DNA of 64,000 nucleotides from Chloroflexota bacterium (GCA_013388855.1 JACAEM010000007.1:1-64000); one strand, 5' to 3'; shown: positions 1 through 9,326, numbered from the stretch's first letter. Program-made: numbers and translations. The notes: generated by a model from the letters alone, not told the origin.

Positions 1-186
1 GTGTTGCCTGCGGGGACGTACTGGCTTGCGTTCCTGCCGCAGAACAACACCCTGGCGGGGCGGGTGGCTCTCTCCGGCACGGGGCGGCACTACAGCTATA
101 CGTTTGGCGCTTTGCCCGCTACCTTCTCCACTTCGGTGACGAGCGATTCCTTCCACTTCTCCATGTACGCTACCCTGTCACAATAA
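1..186 (+). CDS. C-terminal end of an unrecognised protein (5' truncated)
   Basis: An open frame runs from the window edge to a TAA at 184-186. The 61 visible residues are rich in Ser, Thr, Gly and aromatics and look like a beta-rich extracellular domain, which is common at the ends of secreted Chloroflexota surface proteins. The frame begins with GTG at base 1, but the gene almost certainly starts to the left, so the true length is unknown. No family is recognisable from this piece. A bidirectional hairpin separates it from the convergent mutase gene. Confidence 0.5.
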   Translation: MLPAGTYWLAFLPQNNTLAGRVALSGTGRHYSYTFGALPATFSTSVTSDSFHFSMYATLSQ

Positions 187-214
187 CTGCCCAAATCGGC
201 GCATGTAAAAAAAA

Positions 215-245
215 AGAACTCCGGGATTTGGAAGCCCGGAGTTCT
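215..245. terminator. Bidirectional intrinsic terminator
   Basis: Perfect 11-bp inverted repeat (AGAACTCCGGG at 215-225, CCCGGAGTTCT at 235-245) with an A-run on its left (207-215) and T-rich sequence on its right. It lies between two convergent genes and can serve both. Confidence 0.85.
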
Positions 246-250
246 TCATT

Positions 251-1930
251 TCATATCATCGTCGGTTCTTCGTACACCCCGAATACTTCCTTCATCACCT
301 GCACAATCTCACCCAGTGTCGCGTACGCATGGACAGCCTCCATAATATATGGCATCGTGTTTTCTGTACCTTCAAGGGCAATGCGCAAACGATCCAGTGT
401 CTGACCGACGCGCCCGTTATCGCGCGTTTTACGGACTTCTTCGAGCCGCTTCACCTGTCTTTCATAACCGGCGGGATCCATCTCAAGGATGGGAATCGTG
501 AGCGGTTTCTTCTCCGCGTACGCGTTCACCCCAACGATTTTGCGGACGCCCTGATCGATTTCACGCTGATAACGGTACGCCGCGTCTGCGATTTCGCTCT
601 GGAAGAATCCCTTTTCAATCGCCGGGATGACGCCGCCCAAGTCTTCCACGCGTCGAAAATAATCGTATGCCTGTTTCTCGATTCGATCCGTCATGGCTTC
701 GACGAAGAAACTGCCCCCGAGCGGATCGACCGTGTTCGCCACCCCGGATTCTTCCGCAATGATCTGTTGCGTGCGGAGGGCGATGGTCACCGCATGTTCG
801 GAAGGGAGAGCAAGCGCTTCATCGAGTGAGTTGGTGTGCAGGCTTTGTGTGCCGCCGAGGACGGCCGCAAGCGCCTGGATGGCAACCCGGACAACGTTGT
901 TCTCCGGCTGTTGCGCAGTCAGTGACACGCCCGCCGTCTGTGTGTGGAAACGGCACAGCCACGAGCGCGGATTCTTCGCCTTGAACGTCTCGCGCATTTC
1001 ACGCGCCCAAATGCGGCGCGCGGCGCGGTATTTGGCAATTTCCTCGAAAAAGTCGTTGTGTGCGTTGAAGAAGAACGAGAGGCGCGGCGCAAACTCATCC
1101 ACGTCCATGCCGCGGGCAATGCCCCAGCGGACATATTCCAATCCGTCGCCGAGGGTGAACGCCAGTTCCTGCGCGGCGGTGGAGCCTGCCTCGCGGATGT
1201 GATACCCGCTAATCGAGATTGTGTTCCATTGCGGGACATGCTTCGAGCCAAACTCCATCGTATCCACCACCAGCCGCATCGAAGGCCCCGGCGGGAAGAT
1301 GAATTCCTTTTGGGCAATGAATTCTTTCAAAATGTCATTTTGGATTGTGCCGCGCAATTGATCGGCGCGGATGCCCTTGTTCTCGGCGGCGGCGATGTAC
1401 ATCGCCCAGATGATGGCGGCGGGCGAGTTGATGGTCATGCTTGTAGACACTTTATCGAGCGGGATGCCGTCGAGCAGGATTTCCATGTCTTTTAAAGAAG
1501 AGACCGCCACACCGCACTTGCCGAATTCCCCCAGCGCCTCCGGCTGATCGGTATCGTAGCCCATCAAAGTCGCCAGATCGAAGGCAATGGAAAGGCCGGT
1601 TTGTCCCTGGTCGAGCAAATATTTGAAACGTTGATTTGTTTCCTCCGCGGTGCCAAAGCCGGCGAACATGCGCATCGTCCAGAGTTTGGAGCGGTAAAGC
1701 GTCGGATGGACTCCTCTTGTAAACGGGTACTCGCCCGGAAGTCCAAGAGAGGAAGCGTAGTCTTTGTCCGCCACATCGAGCGGGGTGTAGAGTCGATTGA
1801 TCGGTTCGGAGGAGGTCGTGATGAACTCGTCCGTGCGTTCCGGCAGGGATGCGAGCGCCTTGCTCAGGCTAGTCTCTTCCCACTTCTCCAGCGAATCCTT
1901 TAACTCATCGAGTTTCTTTTTGTCATACAT
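251..1930 (-). CDS. icmA: Acyl-CoA mutase large subunit, isobutyryl-CoA mutase type
   Basis: Adenosylcobalamin-dependent carbon-skeleton mutase, large (substrate-binding, TIM-barrel) subunit of about 559 residues. That matches stand-alone IcmA/MutB-type large subunits lacking the B12 domain. The start at 1930 is chosen because AAAGGAGA sits 6-7 nt upstream; 14 further in-frame codons upstream are unlikely. Two positions that separate substrates in this family read F89 (RMFAGF, Tyr in methylmalonyl-CoA mutase) and Q207 (after KEFIA, Arg in methylmalonyl-CoA mutase). The Phe/Gln pair is the isobutyryl-CoA mutase signature, so isobutyryl-/n-butyryl-CoA is the likelier substrate pair. The small cobalamin-binding subunit is not adjacent and must be encoded elsewhere. 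Confidence 0.88.
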   Translation of the reverse strand: MYDKKKLDELKDSLEKWEETSLSKALASLPERTDEFITTSSEPINRLYTPLDVADKDYASSLGLPGEYPFTRGVHPTLYRSKLWTMRMFAGFGTAEETNQRFKYLLDQGQTGLSIAFDLATLMGYDTDQPEALGEFGKCGVAVSSLKDMEILLDGIPLDKVSTSMTINSPAAIIWAMYIAAAENKGIRADQLRGTIQNDILKEFIAQKEFIFPPGPSMRLVVDTMEFGSKHVPQWNTISISGYHIREAGSTAAQELAFTLGDGLEYVRWGIARGMDVDEFAPRLSFFFNAHNDFFEEIAKYRAARRIWAREMRETFKAKNPRSWLCRFHTQTAGVSLTAQQPENNVVRVAIQALAAVLGGTQSLHTNSLDEALALPSEHAVTIALRTQQIIAEESGVANTVDPLGGSFFVEAMTDRIEKQAYDYFRRVEDLGGVIPAIEKGFFQSEIADAAYRYQREIDQGVRKIVGVNAYAEKKPLTIPILEMDPAGYERQVKRLEEVRKTRDNGRVGQTLDRLRIALEGTENTMPYIMEAVHAYATLGEIVQVMKEVFGVYEEPTMI

Positions 1931-2012
1931 GGCTCTCTCCTTTGGCGGGGATATCGAGATTATACTTTCCACTTTCCACTTCTGGTATACTCACTTTTTG
2001 AAGGTAATTTTT

Positions 2013-2540
2013 ATGCCGCGTTTCGAAATCGACGTTGACCCATGCGACCACCTGACCGCGGATGCCATCGGCAAGCCCGGTCAGAGGGTCTTTTATTTGC
2101 AAGCCTACCAGGAACAGCGCACCATCACGGTAATCATCGAGAAGGCGCAGTTGAATTCACTTGCCATCGGCATCGAGCAGTTCCTTGCCCAGATCAATGA
2201 ACAAAACCCGAATCTGACCGAAGCGTCCGGCGATTATGTGGAGGATGTGATGCGCATCAACCCGCCTGTGGACCCGCTCTTCCGCGTCGGCGAGATCGGT
2301 CTGGGTTATGACAAGGACCGCGACCTGGTGGTGTTGTTCGTCAAAGAAATCCTGACCGAGGAGGACGATCCCGAGACCGGGGCGGTGATTCGCTTTTGGG
2401 CGACACGCACGCAGGTGCGGATGCTGGCTCGCTGGGGCGTGGAAGTGGTCTCACGCGGACGCCCCATCTGCCCGCAGTGCGGTCAGCCGATGGAGCCGGA
2501 GGGGCACTTCTGTCCCAAAAAGAACGGGCATTTGCATTAA
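2013..2540 (+). CDS. DUF3090 family protein
   Basis: Protein of 175 residues matching the DUF3090 family of Actinobacteria and Chloroflexota. The N-terminal part carries the characteristic PGQRVFYLQAY segment, and the C-terminus has a zinc-ribbon-like C153-x2-C156 ... C167 ending in an NGH motif. The ATG at 2013 follows GAAGG about 6 nt upstream, and a TATACT at 1986-1991 may be its -10. The next gene is SCO1664-like, its usual neighbour in actinomycetes, so the two probably act together. Biochemical function is unknown. Confidence 0.85.
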   Translation: MPRFEIDVDPCDHLTADAIGKPGQRVFYLQAYQEQRTITVIIEKAQLNSLAIGIEQFLAQINEQNPNLTEASGDYVEDVMRINPPVDPLFRVGEIGLGYDKDRDLVVLFVKEILTEEDDPETGAVIRFWATRTQVRMLARWGVEVVSRGRPICPQCGQPMEPEGHFCPKKNGHLH

Positions 2541-2598
2541 CGGTTGAAGGTTTACACGTTGGCAGATTCAAACGTTCACATTTGCCAGCCTGCAAACA

Positions 2599-3303
2599 AT
2601 GACAGATAAAATTCCCCTTCAAACCATCTTACAGCATGGCGACCTTGAACTCAAAGGGCAGTTCATGCTTGGCTCGAACTACACCTTTCTCGTGGATGTC
2701 CATTACCAGGGCACAACCCTTCCCGCCGTCTACAAACCCACGCGCGGCGAACAGCCGCTCTGGGACTTTGAGGAGAACACGCTTGCCCTGCGCGAGGTCG
2801 CCGCGTACCTTGTCAGCGAGTCACTGGGTTTTCACATCGTGCCCTTCACCACACTGCGCGAGGACGGCCCCTACGGCGCGGGCTCGCTCCAACAATTCAT
2901 TGAGTATGATCCCGAATATCACTATTTCAACTTCACCAGCGAAGACCGCGAACGTCTCCGCCCCGTGGTGCTCTTCGACCTGCTTGTCAACAACGCTGAC
3001 CGCAAGGGCAGTCATGTCCTCTTCGAAACCGGCACGCATAAACTCTACGCCATTGATCACGGGATCTGCTTTCATGAAGAGGAGAAACTGCGAACGGTCC
3101 TTTGGGATTTTGGCGGGCAGACGATTCCCAATGACCTGCTCACGCCTCTTTCTAAAATAACGGACCTGGCTCCGTATCTTGAACCATATCTCGCCTCATA
3201 CGAGATCGAAGCCCTCTGCGCCCGTGCGGAATCCATCCTCCAAAAGCAACTCTTCCCCCGCCAGCCTCGCGACCGCCGCGCCATGCCGTGGCCCCCGCTC
3301 TAA
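2599..3303 (+). CDS. SCO1664 family (phosphatidylinositol-kinase-like fold) protein
   Basis: A 234-residue protein of the SCO1664 family, a compact HipA/PI-kinase-like fold. Visible kinase-like elements are K46 in VYKPTRGE (ATP-lysine position), D134 in NNADRKGSH (catalytic-loop-like) and D153 in AIDHGICF (metal-binding DxG-like). It follows DUF3090 with a 58-nt gap, the conserved gene order of actinobacteria. Substrate is not known; a phosphotransfer role is inferred only from fold motifs. Confidence 0.8.
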   Translation: MTDKIPLQTILQHGDLELKGQFMLGSNYTFLVDVHYQGTTLPAVYKPTRGEQPLWDFEENTLALREVAAYLVSESLGFHIVPFTTLREDGPYGAGSLQQFIEYDPEYHYFNFTSEDRERLRPVVLFDLLVNNADRKGSHVLFETGTHKLYAIDHGICFHEEEKLRTVLWDFGGQTIPNDLLTPLSKITDLAPYLEPYLASYEIEALCARAESILQKQLFPRQPRDRRAMPWPPL

Positions 3304-3377
3304 ATTACTACTGCCCCAATTGCGAATTACAGGGCGGGTAATTTGTAATTGGGAATTTTCTCAACAGGAGCCTCCTT

Positions 3378-4412
3378 ATGCACTACAATCTTGCCTTTGT
3401 TGGTTTCGGAAACGTTGCCCGCGCCCTTGTCCGCCTGCTCGAACGCAAACGCGGATTGCTCGAATCCAAACACGGCATCACTTACTCCGTCACCGGTATC
3501 GCCACGGGAAGACATGGCTTTGCCGTGCATCCGAATGGACTGGACGTTCAGCAAGCTTTGGAATGGGTGGAAGGTGGAAAATCCATCAGTCCGCTCTCTG
3601 GTATTCCGGTCTCTACTTCTCTCGAGGTCATTCAACATTCCCAAGCCCACATTATGTTCGAAAATTCCCCCGTCAACACCCAGACGGGGCAGCCCGCCAT
3701 CGACCACATCCGCACCGCGCTGGAATTGGGTATGCACGCCATTACTGCCAATAAGGGACCAGTCGTGCATGGCTATCGTGAACTGACAAAATTTGCCGAA
3801 TCGAAGGGAAAGAAGTTCCGATTTGAATCCGCGGTGTTGGGCGGCGCGCCGGTCTTCTCGGTGTTCCGCGAAGCGTTCCCGCTGGCGGAACTGACCTCCA
3901 TCAAAGGCATATTCAACGCCACGACCAATGTCATCCTCTCGCGCATGGAAAGCGGAGAAACCTACGAACAGGCGTTGGCGTTCGCCCAATCCATCGGCTT
4001 GGCGGAGACCGACCCCACCAACGACGTGGACGGCTGGGACGCGGCGATCAAGGTCGCAGCGCTGGTCACGGTACTGATGGATACGCCGATGACCCCGCAG
4101 CAGGTCAACCCGACGGGCATTCGCGGCATCACCTCCGAGATGATCGCGAAAGCAAAAGCCGAGGGCAGGCGTTATAAACTGGTCTGTTCAGCGGAGAAGA
4201 TTGGTGATACAGTCAAAGCCAGTGTTGCGCCGCAACTCGTTGATTCGACCTCGCCGCTGTATGGCATGATGAACTCGAGCACGGGATTGACTCTTCGAAC
4301 CGACGTGATCCTCGATTACTCGATCACGCTCTCCGAGAAACCTGGCATGACCGGCGGACCTGTTGAAACGGCATACGGTCTGTTCGCTGATTTTGTGAAT
4401 GTGGTGAAATAA
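3378..4412 (+). CDS. hom: Homoserine dehydrogenase (ACT-less)
   Basis: NAD(P)H-dependent reduction of aspartate semialdehyde to homoserine in threonine/methionine synthesis. The 344-residue protein has the Rossmann start GFGNVAR (residues 9-15), the ANKGPV substrate-domain motif and the conserved ETDPTNDVDGWDAAIK segment carrying catalytic acidic and Lys residues. It ends right after the catalytic domain, with no C-terminal ACT domain, so classical threonine feedback through ACT is not expected. ACAGGAG lies about 8 nt before the ATG. Confidence 0.93.
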   Translation: MHYNLAFVGFGNVARALVRLLERKRGLLESKHGITYSVTGIATGRHGFAVHPNGLDVQQALEWVEGGKSISPLSGIPVSTSLEVIQHSQAHIMFENSPVNTQTGQPAIDHIRTALELGMHAITANKGPVVHGYRELTKFAESKGKKFRFESAVLGGAPVFSVFREAFPLAELTSIKGIFNATTNVILSRMESGETYEQALAFAQSIGLAETDPTNDVDGWDAAIKVAALVTVLMDTPMTPQQVNPTGIRGITSEMIAKAKAEGRRYKLVCSAEKIGDTVKASVAPQLVDSTSPLYGMMNSSTGLTLRTDVILDYSITLSEKPGMTGGPVETAYGLFADFVNVVK

Positions 4413-4505
4413 TGTCATTGCGAGTGGCGTTTACAGCGCCACGAAGCAATCTCCAGCATGGAAATGGGATTACTTTGTCGAGCTGTGCCCTCTTTGCAAC
4501 GACAT
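4413..4505. repeat. Palindromic intergenic repeat, TGTCRTTGC family, copy 1
   Basis: Ends are TGTCATTGCGAG on the left and the inverted TTGCAACGACA on the right. Subterminal GAAGCAATCTCC and a GGATTACTTTGTCG counterpart are also present. Related elements lie at 12455, 13917 and 16958. Confidence 0.75.
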
Positions 4506-4521
4506 ATACATGGAGACCTCA

Positions 4522-6288
4522 ATGACCTCTCAAGACCCCACAACCTACTCCGATCTTGAACAAGGCAGGATCAGGCATATCGACTTCCACATCCGCGCAG
4601 ATTTTTCGGCGCGCGTACTGGATATTGAAGCAACGTATCACATGCAGACGGCGGTGAACGGTTCGCTGTTTTTGGATACGTACAGATTGAACATCAAAGA
4701 TGCGCAGGCAAATGGTCGTCCCCTGGCGTGGGAGCTGGACGAGGAGGATGAAGTCCTCGGCTCGCGATTGCAGTTGACGCAGTTGGATACCGTGGACAAA
4801 TTCACGCTCAAATTCAGCACTTCACCTGAGTCGCGCGCGTTGCAATGGATCGATGCCGGGCAGACGGCAGGCGGGAAACATCCGTTCCTGTTCAGCCAGT
4901 GTCAGTCCATTCACGCGCGCAGTATTTTTCCGTGTCAGGACACGCCGTCGGTGAGGTTCACGTATTCTGCCGAAGTGGATGTGCCCGAAGGGTTGAGGGC
5001 GGTCATGGCGGCGGAGCAATCCATCGGTCAGGAAAGAAGCGGGAAGTTCGTCTTCAGGATGCCTCAGCCGATCCCATCCTATTTGTTCGCGATTGCGGCG
5101 GGGAATCTCGTCTTCCACGAATTTGGCCCGCGCACGGGAGTCTACGCCGAGCCGGAGACCATCGAAGCCGCGGCGTGGGAATTTGCCGAGAACGAGATCA
5201 AGATGACCGAGGCCGAGAAATTGCTGGGACCGTACATGTGGGGGCGTTATGACTTGCTCATCCTGCCGCCGACTTTCCCGTATGGCGGGATGGAAAATCC
5301 GCGCCTGACATTCCTGACCCCGACTTCGATTTTGGGGACGCGCGGTCAGACCTCGCTGATCACACACGAACTCGCTCACGCCTGGACCGGGAACCTGATC
5401 ACCAATGCCACCTGGCAGGATTTCTGGCTGAACGAAGGCTGGACCACGTACGCGGAAACGCGCATTACTGAAGTGCTCGAAGGGAAGGATGAACACGACT
5501 TGCGCGACGCCTATTATGAAAAAAGTTTGCTCGCGCTGATGGAGCGCATGGGCATGGACTCGCCTCATACCTGCCTGAAACTGCCCGGCAAGGAAAAGGA
5601 CGCGGACGGCTTTACCACGACTGTGGCATATTACAAGGGTTGCTACTTTTTGCAGGAGTGTGAATTTGCCGTGGGACGCAGGCAATTCGACGCCTTCATC
5701 CAAAAGTATATGAAGCGGTTCCAGTTCCAATCACTGACAACCGAGGGTTTCCTCGATTTCCTGAAGACGGAACTGCCCGATGTCTTCGAAAAAGTGGATG
5801 TGCACCGGTGGGTCTATGAACCGGGTATGCCCGAAAGGAAGAACAGACCGAAATCCCGCCTCTATCAAGAGGTCGCGAAAACGTTAAGCGATTACGAACA
5901 GGGCAGACGACCAACCAGACAGCAGGTGGCGGGCTGGCACCGGTATCAGGTCATGTCCTTTTTGCAAGGATTGCCGAAGAAGATCGCTGTGGAGGATTGC
6001 AGATATTTCGAGGAAATCCTTGAACTCGAAAAGGCGAACGATGGGGCGTTCTTCTCAGCCTTTTATACGATCTGCATCGTGAGCGGATATGAGGAGTCCA
6101 TGCCGCGCATCGAGAAGTTCATGAGTACGGTGGGACGCATGTTGTATATCTTCCCGATCTTCCGCGCCATGATCGAGACGGACTGGTCGAAAGGGCTGGC
6201 GCGGCCGCTGTTTGAGCGCATCCGGCACCGGCATCACCAGATCACAGTCAAGGGGATGGAAGGTTTGTTGAAGAAGGCAGGGTTGTGA
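4522..6288 (+). CDS. M1 family zinc metallopeptidase (aminopeptidase)
   Basis: A 588-residue M1 (gluzincin) aminopeptidase. The zinc site is H282-E283-x2-H286 with the third ligand E305 in the FWLNEGWTTY segment, and the exopeptidase motif GGMEN precedes it. ATG 4522 is preferred over the in-frame ATG at 4510 because GGAGA (at 4512-4516) is then correctly spaced as its ribosome-binding site. No signal peptide is evident, so it is probably cytoplasmic. It is shorter than canonical PepN and closer in size to leukotriene-A4-hydrolase-type members. Its 3' end overlaps the convergent GNAT gene by 41 bp. Confidence 0.88.
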   Translation: MTSQDPTTYSDLEQGRIRHIDFHIRADFSARVLDIEATYHMQTAVNGSLFLDTYRLNIKDAQANGRPLAWELDEEDEVLGSRLQLTQLDTVDKFTLKFSTSPESRALQWIDAGQTAGGKHPFLFSQCQSIHARSIFPCQDTPSVRFTYSAEVDVPEGLRAVMAAEQSIGQERSGKFVFRMPQPIPSYLFAIAAGNLVFHEFGPRTGVYAEPETIEAAAWEFAENEIKMTEAEKLLGPYMWGRYDLLILPPTFPYGGMENPRLTFLTPTSILGTRGQTSLITHELAHAWTGNLITNATWQDFWLNEGWTTYAETRITEVLEGKDEHDLRDAYYEKSLLALMERMGMDSPHTCLKLPGKEKDADGFTTTVAYYKGCYFLQECEFAVGRRQFDAFIQKYMKRFQFQSLTTEGFLDFLKTELPDVFEKVDVHRWVYEPGMPERKNRPKSRLYQEVAKTLSDYEQGRRPTRQQVAGWHRYQVMSFLQGLPKKIAVEDCRYFEEILELEKANDGAFFSAFYTICIVSGYEESMPRIEKFMSTVGRMLYIFPIFRAMIETDWSKGLARPLFERIRHRHHQITVKGMEGLLKKAGL

Positions 6289-6763
6289 AAAATTTCTGGT
6301 ATGTTACTCCGTCCAATTCGTCCTCATAATATCGAGGCATGATGTAACCGAGTTGGTAGCCAATGGCTTCGTAGAATTTGCGTCCACGGGTGTTATTGGC
6401 GGGAGTATCCACGTAAATACCGCGCGCCTTCTTCCAGCGGGCGAACTCCTCGGCGCGGGCGACCAGGGCGGAAGCGATTCCCTGCCGTTGGAAGTCCACA
6501 TCGACGGCTAACCCGTGGATCTGGCAGAGTTGATTCCAGGCGTAGTATTGCACGTAGAGAAAGCCGACGGCGCGTTCCCCGCTTACCGCCAGATACACCC
6601 CGTAATTTTCCTTATCCAGCGAAAGGTTTTGCATGTTTTGCTCTGCGGGGGCAATATACTGTTCCGCCCAGCCGATCTTTGTCAGGATCGCACGGATGGA
6701 CGATTGGTACCCTTGCTGGTAATCAATAATAGTCACGGTGGGTTTCATTGGGGTAAAATCCAT
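6248..6763 (-). CDS. GNAT family N-acetyltransferase
   Basis: A 171-residue GNAT protein. The acetyl-CoA loop is visible as FQRQGIASAL after the VDVDFQRQ strand, followed by the NNTRGRKFYEAIGYQ segment typical of motif B. The start at 6763 is favoured by a TGC-TATACT extended -10 whose end is 6 nt from the ATG, implying a leaderless mRNA; the internal ATG at 6748 has no ribosome-binding site. Its end overlaps the M1 peptidase gene on the other strand. Substrate unknown. Confidence 0.8.
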   Translation of the reverse strand: MDFTPMKPTVTIIDYQQGYQSSIRAILTKIGWAEQYIAPAEQNMQNLSLDKENYGVYLAVSGERAVGFLYVQYYAWNQLCQIHGLAVDVDFQRQGIASALVARAEEFARWKKARGIYVDTPANNTRGRKFYEAIGYQLGYIMPRYYEDELDGVTYQKFFTTLPSSTNLPSP

Positions 6764-6778
6764 GTGAGTAGTATAGCA
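6764..6778 (-). promoter_or_regulatory. Putative leaderless promoter (-10) of GNAT gene
   Basis: On the minus strand TGC precedes TATACT (6770-6775), followed by six bases and the ATG at 6763, placing transcription start at or beside the start codon. Confidence 0.55.
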
Positions 6779-6811
6779 CGCACAAATCACCAACCCTGCG
6801 AGAGGTCTTGA

Positions 6812-7663
6812 ATGCCGATCACCAAGCAACGCACGCTCGATTACGTCAACGTGGAATGGGGAACCTACATCGAACGTTTCAACCGCCTGCCGAGGGAGGA
6901 GGGGGAAAAACGCGTCAGGCAGATGGGATACGAAATTTTCCGCGATATACTGGCGCACATCCTTGCATGGTGGGAGGAGGGTATGCCCATCATCCTTGCC
7001 ATCGCGGAGAACCGCGAGTACGAGCGCAAGAAGTATGATTTCGATGCTTTCAACGCCGCAGCAGTGGCGAAGTATAGATCGTGGGATGAGCGCGAGTTTC
7101 TCGCTCACTTCGAGAAAACGCGCCAGAAAATGGAAGCAGGCCTCCGATCCGTGAACGATGCGGCGTTCGAGAATCGACGCGTCAAAAACTGGGCAAACGG
7201 CATCTTCATCCACCATGCGCGCGAACATCTGGTGTCGGTCAGTCGTTTTATCGTTGCCGACCTGCTGGAAAACGAATGGGCGACGTACATTGAAGACTTC
7301 AGCCGCCTCGACGATGAAAAGAAAAAGGAATTTTTATCGAAGCAGGGATTTGAAAATTTCCGCGACCTGCTGGCGCATATCATCGGCTGGTGGGAGGAGG
7401 GCGCACGTATCATCGCGGGCATCCTCGATTCGCCCGGCTTCACCTGGCAAAGCCGCGACACTGATGCCTTCAACGCCGAATTGGTGAAGAAATATTCCAA
7501 ATGGTCCGAGAAGGACATCCTCACGCATTACGAATCGGTGCGCGTCGTCCTGCTGGAATTGGTCGCAGAACTGCCTGACGACGCCTTCCTGAACAGGGAT
7601 ATCGAAGCCTGGCTGGTGGATGACGTCGTTGGACATTACGACGAGCATCCGATGCCGGTCTGA
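6812..7663 (+). CDS. Tandemly duplicated DinB/ClbS-like protein
   Basis: A 283-residue protein made of two homologous halves of about 130-140 residues. Each half contains an EW-TYIE-F-RL start, a FRD-LAHI--WWEEG helix and a C-terminal H-x3-EH segment (HHAREH in half one, GHYDEH in half two). The His pattern and helix-rich make-up suggest the DinB/ClbS (DUF1706) four-helix-bundle superfamily, but this is a fold-level guess. GAGAGG precedes the ATG. The gene is divergent from the GNAT gene (48 bp apart). Confidence 0.65.
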   Translation: MPITKQRTLDYVNVEWGTYIERFNRLPREEGEKRVRQMGYEIFRDILAHILAWWEEGMPIILAIAENREYERKKYDFDAFNAAAVAKYRSWDEREFLAHFEKTRQKMEAGLRSVNDAAFENRRVKNWANGIFIHHAREHLVSVSRFIVADLLENEWATYIEDFSRLDDEKKKEFLSKQGFENFRDLLAHIIGWWEEGARIIAGILDSPGFTWQSRDTDAFNAELVKKYSKWSEKDILTHYESVRVVLLELVAELPDDAFLNRDIEAWLVDDVVGHYDEHPMPV

Positions 7664-7708
7664 CCTTCCGCATCCCACCGCGCTTCAACCGGTTTCCGTT
7701 TCAACATC

Positions 7709-8191
7709 ATGGACCATACCCTCTACCTTGCTCTCGGCTCGAACCTGGACGACCGCCTGGCAAACTTAAAGCAGGCGGTGGCGGCGCTCCCTCCGCAAAT
7801 GGAGGTGAAGGCAAAGTCGCGCATCTATGAGACCCCGCCCTGGGGATATGAAGACCAACCGATGTTCCTCAATCAGGTGTTGATGGCGAAAACCTATCTT
7901 GATCCTGAACCGTTGCTCAGGCACCTCAAGCGGCTCGAAATCGCGCTGGGACGCAAAGCCACCTTCCGCAATGGTCCGCGCTTGATCGACATCGACATCC
8001 TCTTTTACGATGACCTTGTACTGGACACGCCCGCCCTGACCATCCCGCACCCCCGCCTGCACGAGCGCGGATTCGTCCTCCTGCCGATGATGGACATCGC
8101 CCCGGACTTGGTGCACCCGGTCAAAAACAAAAGCATCCGGGAAATGGTCGCGTTCTGCGATGTGGGGGGAATCAGGGAATTTACCAGGTAA
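7709..8191 (+). CDS. folK: 2-amino-4-hydroxy-6-hydroxymethyldihydropteridine diphosphokinase
   Basis: Transfers pyrophosphate from ATP to 6-hydroxymethyl-7,8-dihydropterin in folate synthesis. The 160-residue length is typical. Visible family motifs are LALGSNLDDR at the N-terminus, the ETPPWGYEDQPMFLNQV pterin-binding segment, GPRLIDIDIL (metal-binding Asp pair) and IPHPRLHERGFVL. folP lies about 9 kb downstream on the same strand rather than next to it. No strong ribosome-binding site is visible. Confidence 0.95.
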   Translation: MDHTLYLALGSNLDDRLANLKQAVAALPPQMEVKAKSRIYETPPWGYEDQPMFLNQVLMAKTYLDPEPLLRHLKRLEIALGRKATFRNGPRLIDIDILFYDDLVLDTPALTIPHPRLHERGFVLLPMMDIAPDLVHPVKNKSIREMVAFCDVGGIREFTR

Positions 8192-8234
8192 AGCGGGATA
8201 CCGATGAATGAAAGCTTGATTTTCGGGATGCCTG

Positions 8235-8240
8235 TATAAT
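8235..8240 (+). promoter_or_regulatory. -10 promoter element of the membrane/MoxR cluster
   Basis: Consensus TATAAT 42 nt upstream of the ATG at 8283. No gene lies between, so this is the likely start of the 8283-11434 transcription unit. The -35 is weak. Confidence 0.5.
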
Positions 8241-8282
8241 AAGGCAACCCGTGATGGGGAGAGAGAATCGATAGGAGAATAC

Positions 8283-9326
8283 ATGGAATCACAACCCCTT
8301 CCTGCGCTCCGCCCTCTGCGTTTGGGAGAACTTCTCGACCAGGCAATCCGCATGTACCGGCGGAATTTCGTGACCTTCATCGGGATCATCGCGGTCGTTT
8401 ACGTCCCTTTGATGGTGCTGCAAACCGCTTCCACGACCGTGATGACCAGCGCCATGAGTTCAGCGGCGCTCTCTTCGACCCTTGATGAATTGTTCGCGAA
8501 CTATGCTTACTGGGGCGGGATGCTCTCCACTCTGATCATTGCTTTCTTGCAATTCATTTTTGTGCAGGGCATTGCCACCGGCGCATTGACACGCGCCGTT
8601 GCAGATAATTACCTCGGCAAACCGACCAGCATTCTGGATGCCTACCGCGGCATCGGCAAATCCTGGTTGACTCTGGTGGGCGCCCTCCTTTTGGTCGGCA
8701 TTTTGGTCATCGTCATATCCTTATGGTGGATTGTCCCATGTGTGGGTTGGTTCACCGGGCTGGGTATGCTGGCATACCTCGGTATGGCGGTCAGCCCGAT
8801 GGTGGCGCCGGTGGTGGTGCTGGAAGGACAAGGGATGATTAATTCGGTGCAACGCGCCTGGTTTCTGGTGCGCCGCCGTTTCTGGCCCGTCCTGGGAACT
8901 ATCTTCGTCCTGTACCTCTTCAACCTGCTGATCGTAAACGGTCCGCTTGCCATCGTGAACGCCATTTTGGGAGCCGTTGCCCCATCTTTTGGCGACCCGG
9001 CGGCGCAACTGGTAGTCACCGCCATCATTCAAGCCGTCGTCTCGATTGTGTTCATCCTGATCTATTATCCGCTTCAAATGACCGCCTTTACGCTAATCTA
9101 CTTCGATCTGCGTGTCCGCACCGAAGGCTTTGACCTCGCCCTGCTCATGACAGGCGATGCCAGCCAGGCATTGGCGGCTCCAATTCCACAATCGAAGGAG
9201 ACCCTCATCACCGGCGCAGACCTCGGGAATTTCGCCATCCTCACGCTCGCGGCGTTCGGGTTGTACATCTTCCTATTCTCCTTTATTTTTGGCGGAATCT
9301 TTTTCCTTGGCACACTCTTCAACTGA
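8283..9326 (+). CDS. Multi-pass membrane protein opening the MoxR/DUF58 cluster
   Basis: A 347-residue integral membrane protein with about six or more hydrophobic segments. It starts with a cytoplasmic LRLGELLDQAIRMYRRNF motif typical of DUF7544/DUF7847-like (glycerophosphodiesterase membrane-domain-like) proteins of Chloroflexota and actinobacteria. It is the first gene of a unit continuing with DUF4129 (6-bp gap) and DUF4350. AGGAGAATAC lies directly before the ATG. Function unknown; a role in envelope assembly is inferred from the cluster. Confidence 0.75.
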   Translation: MESQPLPALRPLRLGELLDQAIRMYRRNFVTFIGIIAVVYVPLMVLQTASTTVMTSAMSSAALSSTLDELFANYAYWGGMLSTLIIAFLQFIFVQGIATGALTRAVADNYLGKPTSILDAYRGIGKSWLTLVGALLLVGILVIVISLWWIVPCVGWFTGLGMLAYLGMAVSPMVAPVVVLEGQGMINSVQRAWFLVRRRFWPVLGTIFVLYLFNLLIVNGPLAIVNAILGAVAPSFGDPAAQLVVTAIIQAVVSIVFILIYYPLQMTAFTLIYFDLRVRTEGFDLALLMTGDASQALAAPIPQSKETLITGADLGNFAILTLAAFGLYIFLFSFIFGGIFFLGTLFN

